Below are positions 52,476 to 61,936 of a stretch of 64,000 nucleotides of DNA, one piece after another. Origin of the DNA: Janthinobacterium sp. 1_2014MBL_MicDiv (GTDB lineage: Bacteria > Pseudomonadota > Gammaproteobacteria > Burkholderiales > Burkholderiaceae_D); contig NZ_CP011319.1 in NCBI RefSeq assembly GCF_001865675.1, positions 6,324,001-6,388,000 of the forward strand. The letters run 5' to 3'. Under the pieces are notes generated by a model that worked only from the letters and a program-made list of their open reading frames with translations, had not been told where the DNA came from and did not search any database. A program made the position numbers and the translations under genes. Each line of letters begins with the position of its first letter. The stretch's first letter is position 1.

Positions 52476-54659
52476 TTAGCTGTCGATGCCCCATTGCGAC
52501 AGCATCCACGCCATATTAAAAGCGTTTTCGGCGATGGCGTTATAGCGGCCCGAGGCACCGCCGTGGCCGGCGCCCATATTCGTTTTCAGCAGCAGGGGAT
52601 TGCCGTCCGTTTTGTACGCGCGCAGCTTGGCCACGTATTTGGCCGGTTCCCAGTACATGACCTGGCTGTCGTTGAGGCCCGTCGTCACCAGCATGGCGGG
52701 ATAATTCTTACGTGCAATGTTGTCGTAAGGCGAGTAGCTGAGCATGTAGTCATAGGCCGCCTTCTGGTTCGGGTCGCCCCACTCCAGGTATTCGCCCGTG
52801 GTCAGCGGCAGGCTGGCGTCCATCATGGTGTTCATCACGTCGACGAAGGGCACGGCCGCGTGCACGGCGTGGAACAGTTCGGGACGCATGTTGACGACGG
52901 CGCCCATCAGCAGACCACCGGCGCTGCCGCCCTGGATGATCAGGCGGTTCGGGCTCGTCCATTTTTCGCGCACCAGGTAGTCGGCGCTGTCGATGAAGTC
53001 ATTGAAGGTGTTTTTCTTCTTCATCAGCATGCCGTCCTCATGCCAGGCTTCGCCCATGTCGGTGCCGCCACGGATATGCGCTTGCGCATAGATGACGCCC
53101 CGTTCCAGCAGGCTGATGCGGCTGATGGCAAAGCTGGCTTCCGTCGAGATGCCGTAGGAACCATACGAGTACAGCAGCAGCGGCGCGGAACCGTCGAGCT
53201 TGACGCCCTTCTTGTAGACGATCCACAGCGGCACTTGCACGCCATCGCGCGCCTTCACCCACAGGCGCTGCGTGGTGTAGCGGCTGCCGTCAAAGCCGCC
53301 GACGATTTCCTGCTGCTTTAGCACCGTGCGCTTGCCATCTTGCATGTTCACGTCGATGACGGTGGGCGGCGTGACGGGTGACTGGTAGGACATGCGAAAT
53401 TGCGTGGCGGAAAATTCCGGCGTGCCGGCCGCGCTGGCCAGGTAGACGGCATCGTCGAACTGCACGGTTTTCCAGTTCTTCTGCGCAAAATCATGGATGC
53501 GCGCGCGGTTCAGGGCGCGCGCTTTTTCCATCACCACCAGGTAGCCCTGGAAGACGTCGATGGACTGGATCACGGCATCCTTGTTGTGCGGCACCAGCGT
53601 CTTCCAGTGCCGGGCCTGCGGATCCGACAGCGGCGCGCTGACGATGCGGAAATTCTTCGCCTCCTTGTTGGTCAGAATATACAGCTGGCCGTCGCGGTGC
53701 TCGACGACGTAGCGGTGGCCCTTCTCGCGCTTCAGCACGGGCTGGAAGCTGCCTTCCGGCTTGTTGGTTGGCAACAGCAGCACTTCCGTCGTATCCGTGC
53801 TGCCCGAGGTGAGCACAAAGAATTGCTTGTCGTGCGTGCGGCCCACGTTGATGGCGAACTGTTCCACCGGCTCGTGGTAGACCTGCTGCGGCGTGCCGCC
53901 CAGGGCCAGGCGGAATACGCGGTCCGAACGCTTGGTGGTGGCGTCTTCCTGGGCCAGCATCAGGGTGGCGTTGTCCGACGCCCAGGCCAGCGACGTTACG
54001 CGTGGCATGCTGTCGGTAAGCAACTTGCCCGTCTTCAAATCCTTGACGTGCAATTCGTACTGGCGGAAACCCGTCGTGTCGGTGGTGTAGGCCAGCAGCT
54101 GTTCATTCGGGCTGATGGAAAACGCGCGCACGGCAAAGAATTTTTGGCCTTCGGCCAATTGATTCTGGTCCAGCAGGACTTCCTCAGGCGCTTGCGCATC
54201 ATAGGCGCCGCCCTTGCCGACAGGGCGGCGGCAATGGATAGGGTACTGCTTGCCCGCTTCCACGCGCGTGTAATAGTAGAAATTGCCCTGGCGTGCAGGC
54301 ACGGACAGGTCCACTTCCTGCATGCGGCCCTTGATTTCGGCATACACCTTGTCGGCCAGCGGCTGTATCGGTGCCGTGACGGCCGCCGTATAGGCGTTTT
54401 CCGCATTCAGGTAGTCGATCACGGCTGGATCGCTCTTCTTTTGCAGCCAGCGGTAGTCGTCCGTGACGACCGTGCCGTGGCGTGTTTCCTGCCATGTTGT
54501 CTTGGCGGCAACGGGGGCTGCGACGGGTGCGGTGGCCGTGGCGACGGTGGTGGCGGCGTCGGCGGCTGTCGCGGATGGCGAAAGCGTGGACAGCAGCAGG
54601 GCCGGCATGATGGATGAGCAGGCGGCCAGGCGGCGTAAGGCGTAAGGTACTGTGGACAA
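52476..54659 (-). CDS. Oligopeptidase B-like S9A serine peptidase
   Basis: A 727-residue S9A peptidase. It begins with TTG at 54659 (GGGAG five bases before it), giving a signal peptide MSTVPYALRRLAACSSIMPA... to about residue 33. After a beta-propeller, the hydrolase domain has Ser in QGGSAGGLLMGA (near residue 579), Asp in LNDSQVMYWEP (near 663) and His in GAGHGGASGR (near 697). Oligopeptidase B cleaves after basic residues and is usually cytoplasmic, so the signal-like start makes a periplasmic form likely. Downstream of the tRNA promoter on the same strand but with no shared transcript evident. Divergent from dinB. Confidence 0.9.
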   Translation of the reverse strand: MSTVPYALRRLAACSSIMPALLLSTLSPSATAADAATTVATATAPVAAPVAAKTTWQETRHGTVVTDDYRWLQKKSDPAVIDYLNAENAYTAAVTAPIQPLADKVYAEIKGRMQEVDLSVPARQGNFYYYTRVEAGKQYPIHCRRPVGKGGAYDAQAPEEVLLDQNQLAEGQKFFAVRAFSISPNEQLLAYTTDTTGFRQYELHVKDLKTGKLLTDSMPRVTSLAWASDNATLMLAQEDATTKRSDRVFRLALGGTPQQVYHEPVEQFAINVGRTHDKQFFVLTSGSTDTTEVLLLPTNKPEGSFQPVLKREKGHRYVVEHRDGQLYILTNKEAKNFRIVSAPLSDPQARHWKTLVPHNKDAVIQSIDVFQGYLVVMEKARALNRARIHDFAQKNWKTVQFDDAVYLASAAGTPEFSATQFRMSYQSPVTPPTVIDVNMQDGKRTVLKQQEIVGGFDGSRYTTQRLWVKARDGVQVPLWIVYKKGVKLDGSAPLLLYSYGSYGISTEASFAISRISLLERGVIYAQAHIRGGTDMGEAWHEDGMLMKKKNTFNDFIDSADYLVREKWTSPNRLIIQGGSAGGLLMGAVVNMRPELFHAVHAAVPFVDVMNTMMDASLPLTTGEYLEWGDPNQKAAYDYMLSYSPYDNIARKNYPAMLVTTGLNDSQVMYWEPAKYVAKLRAYKTDGNPLLLKTNMGAGHGGASGRYNAIAENAFNMAWMLSQWGIDS

Positions 54660-54775
54660 GGCAACTCCCTAGGTTTCGTTGTTGTGCAGCGATTCTATTC
54701 TTGCTAAATAGAAAAGCCAATCATGATTTCAGTCAATGCTGCGCCGGCGCTTGCATCCACGGGCATTTCCAGCGA

Positions 54776-54795
54776 TACTGTATATAACAACAGTA
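54776..54795 (+). promoter_or_regulatory. LexA (SOS) box upstream of dinB
   Basis: TACTGTATATAACAACAGTA carries the LexA core CTGT-N8-ACAG (54778-54793) with extended palindrome ends, 22 bp before the dinB start. This predicts DNA-damage induction. Confidence 0.88.
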
Positions 54796-54817
54796 TTTAA
54801 CAGCATCCCGCCGCGAG

Positions 54818-56008
54818 GTGCCCTTGACCCTATCTGCCCCTACATTTCCTGAGTCACCCGCGCCGCGCCGCTGGATTGCCCACCTGGACATGGATGCCTT
54901 CTTTGCGTCCGTTGAATTGCTGAAATATCCGGAATTGCGCGGCGAAGCCGTCGTCATCGGCGGTGGCCGCTTGCAGCAGCCCGTGCTGCAGGAAGATGGC
55001 ACGCGGCAGTTTGCGCGCATGCGCGATTACGTGGGGCGCGGCGTCGTCACCACGTCGACGTATGCGGCGCGCGCGTTCGGCGTGTTTTCCGCCATGGGCA
55101 TCATGAAGGCGGCCAAGCTGGCGCCGGACAGCATCCTGCTGCCGGCCGACTTCGAGGCGTACCGCGAGTACTCGGCCCGCTTCAAGCAGGCCGTGGCCCA
55201 CCTGTGCCCCATCATCCAGAACGTGGGCATCGATGAAATCTATGTCGACCTGACGGAATATGGCGGGCAGGCGCCGGCCATGGCCGCGCGCCTGAAGGCG
55301 GCCGTGTCCGAGGCGACGGGCCTGTCGTGCTCGATCGGCCTGGCGCCGAACAAATTGCTGGCGAAAATCTGTTCCGACCTGGAAAAACCTGATGGCCTGA
55401 CCATCCTGTCGCCCGAGGATGTGGCAACGCGCGTGTGGCCGCTGCCGGCGAAAAAAATCAACGGCATCGGGCCGAAGGCCACGGCCAAGCTGGAAGCGCT
55501 GGGCATCGTCAGCATCGGCCAGCTGGCGCAAGCCGACCTGGCCATGCTGCGCACGCAGTTTGGCGACGTGTACACCAGCTGGCTGCGGCAGGCGGCGCTG
55601 GGCATCGACGAGCGCCCCGTGCAGACGAGCCGGGAAACCAAGTCCGTCAGCCGCGAAACGACGTTCGAGCGCGACTTGCAGGTGGTGCGCGACCGCGCCA
55701 CCCTGTCGGAAAAGCTGGAAAGCCTGTGCACGCGCGTGGCGGGCGACCTCGACAAGCAGTCGCTGGCGGGGCGCACGGTGGGCATCAAGCTGCGCTTCGA
55801 GGATTTCAGCACGGTGACGCGCGATGTCACCTTGCCCAGCGCCACGGCGGATGCCGCCGCCATCCTGCGTGCCAGCCGCGATTGTTTGCGGCGCGTGCCG
55901 TTCGAGAAAAAAATCCGCCTGCTGGGCGTGCGCATCTCGACCCTGTCCGATCCTGCCCTGGTCACGCGGCAGGTGCCGGCCCAGGCCGAGCTGTTTCCCG
56001 CCCTGTAG
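54818..56008 (+). CDS. dinB: DNA polymerase IV
   Basis: Y-family translesion polymerase, 396 residues, longer than E. coli DinB (351). It begins with GTG 54818 and has the palm motif HLDMDAFFASVEL near residues 22-34, YAARAFGVFSAMG, NVGIDEIYVDLT with the second Asp-Glu pair, and CSIGLAPNKLLAKI. The little finger and a C-terminal QAELFPAL, a QxxLF-type clamp-binding motif, follow. The extra N-terminal 16 residues before RRWIAHLD may come from the start choice. SOS control is shown by the LexA box just upstream. Confidence 0.93.
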   Translation: MPLTLSAPTFPESPAPRRWIAHLDMDAFFASVELLKYPELRGEAVVIGGGRLQQPVLQEDGTRQFARMRDYVGRGVVTTSTYAARAFGVFSAMGIMKAAKLAPDSILLPADFEAYREYSARFKQAVAHLCPIIQNVGIDEIYVDLTEYGGQAPAMAARLKAAVSEATGLSCSIGLAPNKLLAKICSDLEKPDGLTILSPEDVATRVWPLPAKKINGIGPKATAKLEALGIVSIGQLAQADLAMLRTQFGDVYTSWLRQAALGIDERPVQTSRETKSVSRETTFERDLQVVRDRATLSEKLESLCTRVAGDLDKQSLAGRTVGIKLRFEDFSTVTRDVTLPSATADAAAILRASRDCLRRVPFEKKIRLLGVRISTLSDPALVTRQVPAQAELFPAL

Positions 56009-56137
56009 CGGCATCGCGCGGCCACCAATCCTGTTGTACAAGCATCGCGCCAGTCCGCGCCTTTGACGGCATGAGCGTGTCGAAAGTGTAGAATGGCGTT
56101 CCCCTGGCACTACTGAAACAAACGGAAGACAAAAACT

Positions 56138-57034
56138 ATGTGGTTCAAGAATCTTCAGATTTACCGCCTGCCCGCACCATGGGCTTATACGCCAGAACAA
56201 CTGGAAGAGGCGCTGTCCTCGAACAAATTTACGCCGGCGACCAGCATGGATCTGATGCGCCAGGGCTGGGATACGCCACGCCCGAATGGCGGTTTGGTGC
56301 ACGTGGTCAACAAGCAGATGCTGATCCTGCTGGGCACGGAAAAGAAATTGCTGCCAGCCACCGTCATCAACCAGGTCGCCAAGGCCCGCGCCGCTGAAAT
56401 GGAAGAAGCGCAAGGCTTTGCGCCGGGCAAGAAAGCCATGAAGGAATTGAAAGAGCGCGTCGCCGACGAACTGCTGCCGCGCGCCTTCAGCATCCGCAGC
56501 AATGTCTGGACGTGGATCGATCCCGTCAATGGCTGGCTGGTGGTCGATGCCGCCAGCCCGGCAAAAGCCGATGAAGTCATCAAGCTGCTGCTGAAAGCCG
56601 TCGACAAGCTGCCGCTGGAAAGCCTGCGCGTGCAGCGCTCGCCGGTGGCGGTGATGACGGAATGGCTGCAGGCCGACGATGCGCCTGCCGGCTTCACGGT
56701 CGACATGGATACGGAATTGCGCGCCACGGGCGAGAGCAAGGCCACCGTGCGCTATGTGCGCCACACGCTGGAAGCGGACGACGTGCGCCGCCACATCGCG
56801 GCCGGCAAGCAGTGCACGCGCCTGGCCATGACGTGGAACGACAAGATCTCGTTCGTGCTGACGGAGTCGCTGGCCATCAAGAGCGTCAAGCCGCTGGACG
56901 TGATCAAGGAAACGGAATCGAGCACGAAGAACGACGAAGAGCGTTTCGACGGCGACGTGATGCTGATGACGGGCGAGCTGAGCAAGCTGATGGCCGACGT
57001 GGTCGAGGCATTGGGCGGCGAAGCGACCGCGTAA
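56138..57034 (+). CDS. rdgC: Recombination-associated protein RdgC
   Basis: Ring-shaped DNA-binding protein that restrains RecA, 298 residues. The N-terminus MWFKNLQIYRLPAPWAYTPE and FRNxxxYR-like segment, PRPNGGLVHVVNKQMLILLG, LPRAFSIRSNVWTWIDPVNG and AGKQCTRLAMTWNDKISFVL match the family. It sits behind dinB with a 129-bp gap; both relate to DNA repair, though they may have separate promoters. A terminator follows at 57055. Confidence 0.94.
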   Translation: MWFKNLQIYRLPAPWAYTPEQLEEALSSNKFTPATSMDLMRQGWDTPRPNGGLVHVVNKQMLILLGTEKKLLPATVINQVAKARAAEMEEAQGFAPGKKAMKELKERVADELLPRAFSIRSNVWTWIDPVNGWLVVDAASPAKADEVIKLLLKAVDKLPLESLRVQRSPVAVMTEWLQADDAPAGFTVDMDTELRATGESKATVRYVRHTLEADDVRRHIAAGKQCTRLAMTWNDKISFVLTESLAIKSVKPLDVIKETESSTKNDEERFDGDVMLMTGELSKLMADVVEALGGEATA

Positions 57035-57054
57035 ACGCCGTCATGCCGGTACGG

Positions 57055-57080
57055 AAAAGGAGCTCACGCTCCTTTTTTTT
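57055..57080 (+). terminator. Terminator after rdgC
   Basis: AAAAGGAGC-TCAC-GCTCCTTTTTTTT, 20 bp after the stop. Confidence 0.9.
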
Positions 57081-57120
57081 CGCCTGCGCAGTTTCACCTG
57101 TGACGATGTTGCGGCATAAA

Positions 57121-57156
57121 AAAAGCGCCTTGCACGGTGAAGTGCAAGGCGCTTTT
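57121..57156 (-). terminator. Terminator of the TonB receptor gene
   Basis: AAAAGCGCCTTGCAC-TTCACC-GTGCAAGGCGCTTTT on the minus strand, a perfect 15-bp stem with T4 end, 27 bp past the stop at 57183; it can also work for the plus strand. Confidence 0.88.
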
Positions 57157-57182
57157 CAGACAAGCTAATTTACAACGTCAAA

Positions 57183-59918
57183 TTAGAACTTGTAGTTGCC
57201 GGTGATGTAGAACGAACGCATCATTGGATCGGCGTAGCGTGGGTCGAAACCGATCTGGTGGCCCGACGAAGCGCGCAGCGACAGCGGTGGTGCACGGTCG
57301 AACAGGTTTTTGATGCCTGCGCGGATCGTGGTTTGCTTGTCAAAGGCGAAACGCGCTTGCCAGTCGAACGTCGTGTACGACGGTACTTGCAGGCGGAAGT
57401 TTTTCTCTTCCTTCTTGGTTTCCTGGTTGTACACGGTCGCAGGAGCATCGGTGTAGCCGTTACGGTAGTTGACGGTGACCGTGTTGCTCAGACGGCCAGT
57501 GTCCAGGGTCGTCGTCAGCTTCATCAGGTTGCGGAACGTGACTTCGTTGGTGTCGCCGAAGAAGTTCATGTTGCTGGTGTAGATATTGTCGCTACCGGCC
57601 TTGGTGTAGTTGGCGTGCAACATGTGCGTACCGCTCAGCTGAGCCGTCAGCTTACCGAAGGAGAACTTGTGGTTGGCCGACAGATCCCAGTCGATACCAC
57701 GGTATTCCTTCTTGCCGATGTTGACCGACAGTTTCTTGAATGCGTAGTACTTGATGCCGGTCGATGGTTCGATGTATTCGCCAAAGCTCGACGCGTACTT
57801 GATCGGATCGGCAAATGCCTGCTCTTCGGAGACTTCCGAGACGGCATTGCGCAGTTTCACATCCCACAGGTCGGCGCCGAACGAGAAGGCCGCGCTAGGC
57901 TCGACACGGAAGCCCAGGGTGAACTGCTTCGATTTTTCCGATTGCAGGTCTGGATTGCCTTGCGATACCGCGTTGTATTGCGTTGCTTCCGCGCGGCACA
58001 GTGGCGAACCTGGGTATGGGCAGTCAAATTTCTTGGCGGTAAAGCCGGCGTTGACCAGCGGCTGGGCGATTTCCAGCATGCTTGGCGCCTTGAAGCCCGT
58101 GCCGTAGGAACCGCGGATCAGCACGGTCTGTACCGGCTGCCAGCGTGCCGATACCTTGTAGGTATTGGCGCTGTCTTTCTTGCCGACAGTTTTGTGGTTC
58201 AGCTTGTCATCGATCGCCTTGACAGCATCGTGACGGCCGCCAACGGTCATTTCGAACGACTTGGTCAGCGGAGCCAGCAACTCGACGAACGCGCCGTAGG
58301 TGTCGCGGCTCATGTCGTAGGCAGCCTTCGTGTTGAAGCTGTAGATGTCGTCGCCGGTGGCATTGCTGCCTGGCGATTGCTCATAGGTATAGGTGCGGTA
58401 GTCGCCACCGATACCCAGGCTGGCTTTGCCGCCTGGCAGGTCGAACAGTTCACGCGAACCGTGCGTGTCGAGGCCGCGCATCGTGGTCGATGCGGTGCGC
58501 ACCGAACCGACGAATTGCGCGCCTGCGACTTGCGCTTGCACGGATGGCTTTTGCGTCGCTGCAAACGGGTTGAATTCCGGATTGGCCAGGATATCCTTGA
58601 ACGCCTGGTTTTTCTGGTAACCGCCCGTGTAGCGCTCGTCGATCGAGTTTTGCGACCAGGTCAGGCCGCTTTCGAAGTTCCACGCGCCCAGTTCGCCTTC
58701 AACGCCCAGCACGACGTGCTTGGTTTCGGTGATGGTGTTGCTGGCGCGCAGGCCGAAGTCGGTGCTGCGGTAGTTGGCCGTCACGGATTTGACGTCGGCG
58801 CGTTGCGCTGGCGTCAGGTATGGCGACACATAGGTGTTGTACAGCGCGCTGTCCTTGGCGATCGAAATCGGGATAGGATTGGCGGCGATACGCGCCGTCA
58901 GGTCGTAGCGCGAGTAGGCCAGTTCGGCGAACGCGTTCAGGTTGTCGTTCAGCTTGTACGTTGCTTTGGAGAACAGGCTGTCGCGTTTCGATTGCGGCAC
59001 GATTTCCACGGTGGAACCGGTGTCGAAGCCACAAGCGCGTGGATTGGCGGTGGTGATCTCGAAGCCGTCAGGGCAGGCGGTACCGTTATGTTGCGCCAGG
59101 TACGGCGAAAATGCGGTCGACGGAGCGCCGCTGTTGTAGGCAACGGTGGCGCCGGCCGGCGAAGCCGAGGTGCTGGTGCGATCCCAGATGTAGTTCTTGC
59201 CGTTGCGGCTGAATGGCACGAAGGAGCTGGCGGCGAACTTGCGGTCGGTGGCGCGCAGTTTCGATTGCTCGTCATGGCGGTACGACAGCAGCACGTTGAA
59301 GCGGTCTTCGTCCAGGTCGCCGAAACCGTAGGTGACGCTGGTATTCCAGGCGTTGCCGCCCTTGTCTTCCGGACCGCCGTAGGTGGCTTCCAGGGTGGCG
59401 CCTTGCTGGTTTTTCTTCAGGATGAAGTTCAGTACGCCGGCGATGGCGTCCGAGCCGTACAGTGCCGAAGCGCCGTCGGTCAGGATCTCGACGCGCTCAA
59501 CGGCGCTCATCGGAATGGCATTCAAGTTGACCGTGGTGCCCGAACCTTGTGGCGCGATGCGGCGGCCGTTCAGCAGTACCAGGGTATAGGACTCGCCGAT
59601 ACCGTGCAGCGATGCACTGGTGTTACCGCCCGAGTCGGAACCAGCGGCGACTGCGCCGATGGTGAAACCTTGCATGGCTGGCAGAGCCTGGATCAGGTCG
59701 GCTACCGATGTAGCGCCCGATTTGGCGATGGCTTCTTGCGACAGGCGTTGCACAGGCAATGCGCCTTCGACGGCGATACGCTTGATGCTCGAGCCGGTAA
59801 TTTCGACTTTTTGAATTGCTTCGTCCGCCATGGATTGGCCGGAGAACAACATGCTGCCTGCCAGTACGGTCAGGGCCAGGCGTACGCTGCGCACGCCAAT
59901 TTTTTCTTTAAATGCCAT
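57183..59918 (-). CDS. TonB-dependent outer-membrane receptor
   Basis: A 911-residue receptor. A signal peptide (about 1-31, ending SMA) is followed by the plug domain (VTGSS-like start, AIAKSGATSVADLIQALPAM, LVLLNGRRIAPQGSGTTVNL, VERVEILTDGASALYGSDAI) and a long beta-barrel ending in the classical SFYITGNYKF with terminal Phe. The extracellular loops are large and Gly/Ser/Asn-rich. Plug and barrel resemble receptors of plant-polymer or oligosaccharide users (SusC/CirA-like group), but the ligand cannot be read. No TonB, ExbBD or TBDT-linked regulator is adjacent. Own terminator at 57121. Confidence 0.92.
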   Translation of the reverse strand: MAFKEKIGVRSVRLALTVLAGSMLFSGQSMADEAIQKVEITGSSIKRIAVEGALPVQRLSQEAIAKSGATSVADLIQALPAMQGFTIGAVAAGSDSGGNTSASLHGIGESYTLVLLNGRRIAPQGSGTTVNLNAIPMSAVERVEILTDGASALYGSDAIAGVLNFILKKNQQGATLEATYGGPEDKGGNAWNTSVTYGFGDLDEDRFNVLLSYRHDEQSKLRATDRKFAASSFVPFSRNGKNYIWDRTSTSASPAGATVAYNSGAPSTAFSPYLAQHNGTACPDGFEITTANPRACGFDTGSTVEIVPQSKRDSLFSKATYKLNDNLNAFAELAYSRYDLTARIAANPIPISIAKDSALYNTYVSPYLTPAQRADVKSVTANYRSTDFGLRASNTITETKHVVLGVEGELGAWNFESGLTWSQNSIDERYTGGYQKNQAFKDILANPEFNPFAATQKPSVQAQVAGAQFVGSVRTASTTMRGLDTHGSRELFDLPGGKASLGIGGDYRTYTYEQSPGSNATGDDIYSFNTKAAYDMSRDTYGAFVELLAPLTKSFEMTVGGRHDAVKAIDDKLNHKTVGKKDSANTYKVSARWQPVQTVLIRGSYGTGFKAPSMLEIAQPLVNAGFTAKKFDCPYPGSPLCRAEATQYNAVSQGNPDLQSEKSKQFTLGFRVEPSAAFSFGADLWDVKLRNAVSEVSEEQAFADPIKYASSFGEYIEPSTGIKYYAFKKLSVNIGKKEYRGIDWDLSANHKFSFGKLTAQLSGTHMLHANYTKAGSDNIYTSNMNFFGDTNEVTFRNLMKLTTTLDTGRLSNTVTVNYRNGYTDAPATVYNQETKKEEKNFRLQVPSYTTFDWQARFAFDKQTTIRAGIKNLFDRAPPLSLRASSGHQIGFDPRYADPMMRSFYITGNYKF

Positions 59919-60344
59919 TGTAACAATTACTCCGTAGTAGTTTTAATAACGACAAGCGGCACACGAGCACCGATAAAGCCATCGGATAGATGGCCTGCGG
60001 CGGCGTGTACGGTAGGCGGAACCACATCGGAAGGAGGTGGAAGACTACTTAGCGCAATATTGTTATAAATGCACTTTTGACTTGTCGAGACAAACATTAT
60101 GTCTTCTCAGCAAGGAAAAATGCATATCAACCGTGTCGGATTTGGCAAGAAATCGCCGATACTGAAGAATATTCAATTTATTTGTTAAATCGCAGTTTTA
60201 TATTTCAAAATATCACTGTTTTAAAAAATGAATAATGGCGTTTTTTTACAACATTAAATTAATGTATTGGCAATTCGATGTTTCGCCAACAATAATTCGA
60301 TGAAAACTGTTGCATTACGGAATTTATGCAAAGTAAAAAAATGT
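59919..60344. other. AT-rich intergenic region, no gene
   Basis: About 430 bp between two minus-strand genes, clearly more AT-rich than the coding sequence. It must hold the TonB receptor promoter. A small inverted repeat TTGTC-GA-GACAA... (60082-60093) and AT-runs with TATTT/AAATA motifs were seen; no tRNA, long repeat or convincing reading frame. Confidence 0.6.
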
Positions 60345-60370
60345 AAAAAAAGCCCGCTGAAAGCGGGCTT
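60345..60370 (-). terminator. Terminator of the PEP-CTERM gene
   Basis: Minus strand AAGCCCGC-TTTCA-GCGGGCTTTTTTT, 24 bp after the stop at 60394. Confidence 0.9.
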
Positions 60371-60393
60371 GTCGAGGTGCTGCAGAGTGGAAG

Positions 60394-61071
60394 TCAGGCG
60401 GCTTGCTTGCCTGTCTTTCTGCGGCGCGCCATGAAGCCGACCAGGCCGAGGCCGGCCAGCAGCATGGCGTATGTTTCCGGTTCAGGCACTGCGGCCACCG
60501 GTGAAGCGAAAGTACCGGTAAAGGTAGAGTAATTGCCATACTGGTTGCTGGCAGATTGTGCGGTCGCGGCGCCATAGCCGAAATAGGTGCTGATGCCGAC
60601 GGTGTTGGCGCCGACGGCAACATTGCTCAAGGTAATGCTGAAGTTGGCGGTCGAGCCTGGCGTGTACACGGATTGCGTGTATTGGCCCCACCAGGTATAG
60701 GCGGCATAGCCCGAGGGCGCCACGAGGTTTTGCGAGCCGTCGCCGCCCAGGTCGAGCTGGGCGCTGGTGCCTTGCGACCAGAAGCCGGGCGCGCCATTCA
60801 AGGGCGCGGGGGCGGTGGAGCTGACCAGCGTGGCGGAAACGGGCACGAAAATCGTGAAGCCGTCCAGGCCCGTCTGGCCGCCGATGCCCTGGTTATTGTT
60901 CAAGACGCTGTAATCGAAGGTCCACGTGTTCGCGCCTGCGGCCGTGGCCGATGCCGTCACGGTGTATTCATTCGTCAGGTTCGTCGTTGCGTGGGCGGCG
61001 CCGCTCAGCGCAAACGCGGCGGCCATGGCGCCCAGTTGGAACAGTTGTGCAGCCGATTTGCGCTTGGTCAT
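60394..61071 (-). CDS. PEP-CTERM sorting-domain exoprotein
   Basis: A 225-residue secreted protein. The signal peptide (about 1-31, MTKRKSAAQLFQLGAMAAAF...) precedes a beta-rich, Ser/Thr/Asn/Gly-rich body (YSVLNNNQGIGGQTGLDGFT, YTPGSTANFSITLSNVAVGA) and the C-terminal PEP-CTERM signal VPEPETYAMLLAGLGLVGFM followed by ARRRK. That signal is processed by exosortase EpsH-type systems linked to exopolysaccharide. The exosortase itself is not in the window. ATG 61071 is preferred over an open frame to 61149. Confidence 0.88.
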   Translation of the reverse strand: MTKRKSAAQLFQLGAMAAAFALSGAAHATTNLTNEYTVTASATAAGANTWTFDYSVLNNNQGIGGQTGLDGFTIFVPVSATLVSSTAPAPLNGAPGFWSQGTSAQLDLGGDGSQNLVAPSGYAAYTWWGQYTQSVYTPGSTANFSITLSNVAVGANTVGISTYFGYGAATAQSASNQYGNYSTFTGTFASPVAAVPEPETYAMLLAGLGLVGFMARRRKTGKQAA

Positions 61072-61272
61072 GATGGGTTTCCCAGAAAGGGTTAGTCGAT
61101 GACCTGAATATAGCATTGAACCCCAGGAAAAAATTGCAATTATGAACAAATATATTGTTTTTTTACTTTCTTTATTTCCGTATGGGAATTAATGGGCAAA
61201 TTCTTTATTTTTCTGGAAATGTTGCAGCAGATTTTTGTTGTTGCGCTGCGACGTTGTCGCAGCGCAATGGCA

Positions 61273-61758
61273 TTACAGCGGCTGGAACACGCCGGCGGCG
61301 CGGTTCTTCTGCACATTGTCCCAGGCGAAGATCTGGCCATTCATGGCCACGTACACGCCGGCTGGCAAGGTTTGCGCCACGCCGCAGGCAAAGCCCAGGT
61401 TGAACAAGGCGTCGGAATTGTCGATCTCGTACGGAATCATGGCGCCCGTCAGGATCACCGTCTGCTGCAGATTCGCCGCGCCCAGTACCTGCGCCGTTTC
61501 GCGCATGGTATCGGTGCCGTGGATGATGACGATGGCTTTTTCCTGTGCCGCGCGGCATGAGGCCAGCACGCGCTGGCGATCCGCATCCTGCATGTCGAGC
61601 GAGTCGAGCAGCGGCAATTGTTCCAGCGCCACGGGCGCCGTCATGCGCGCGCGGGCGATCGCTGCCGGCAAATGACTGTCGGAAAAGCCCAGGGTGCCGT
61701 TCAATTCGTTGTAGTGTTTGTCGAAAGTGCCGCCGGTGGCGAGTATGCGCAAAGTCAT
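61273..61758 (-). CDS. Short asparaginase-domain protein
   Basis: A 161-residue protein with the N-terminal half of the L-asparaginase fold only: the first catalytic Thr in ATGGTFDK (near residue 10), the second Thr with Asp in HGTDTM and Lys-equivalent region, and ILTGAMIPY, IPxxNSDALFNLGFA and GVYVAMNG. Full-length L-asparaginases have about 330 residues with a second domain that completes the active site; nothing similar follows. Small stand-alone members exist in related proteobacteria, so this may be a genuine short family and not a truncation. Catalysis is unproven. Confidence 0.78.
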   Translation of the reverse strand: MTLRILATGGTFDKHYNELNGTLGFSDSHLPAAIARARMTAPVALEQLPLLDSLDMQDADRQRVLASCRAAQEKAIVIIHGTDTMRETAQVLGAANLQQTVILTGAMIPYEIDNSDALFNLGFACGVAQTLPAGVYVAMNGQIFAWDNVQKNRAAGVFQPL

Positions 61759-61936
61759 GATGTGGTCACGATGTCAGTGGAGAATGACGCGCATGATATC
61801 GTGGATTGCCACGATTGCGTCAATGACCGGTTCGATGCGGGTAGCGCTGATGGCGATAGCCTTGCGCCGCGTCTGGAAAATTCGGCCATCTGTGAGTACA
61901 CTTGTTTCTTTGTTCGCCCAAGGGCCCGACTCCCGT

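Noticed and set aside
57258..60068. A 936-codon plus-strand frame opposite the TonB receptor
   Set aside because: Shadow of the receptor; it even runs into the AT-rich gap without a plausible start or domain.
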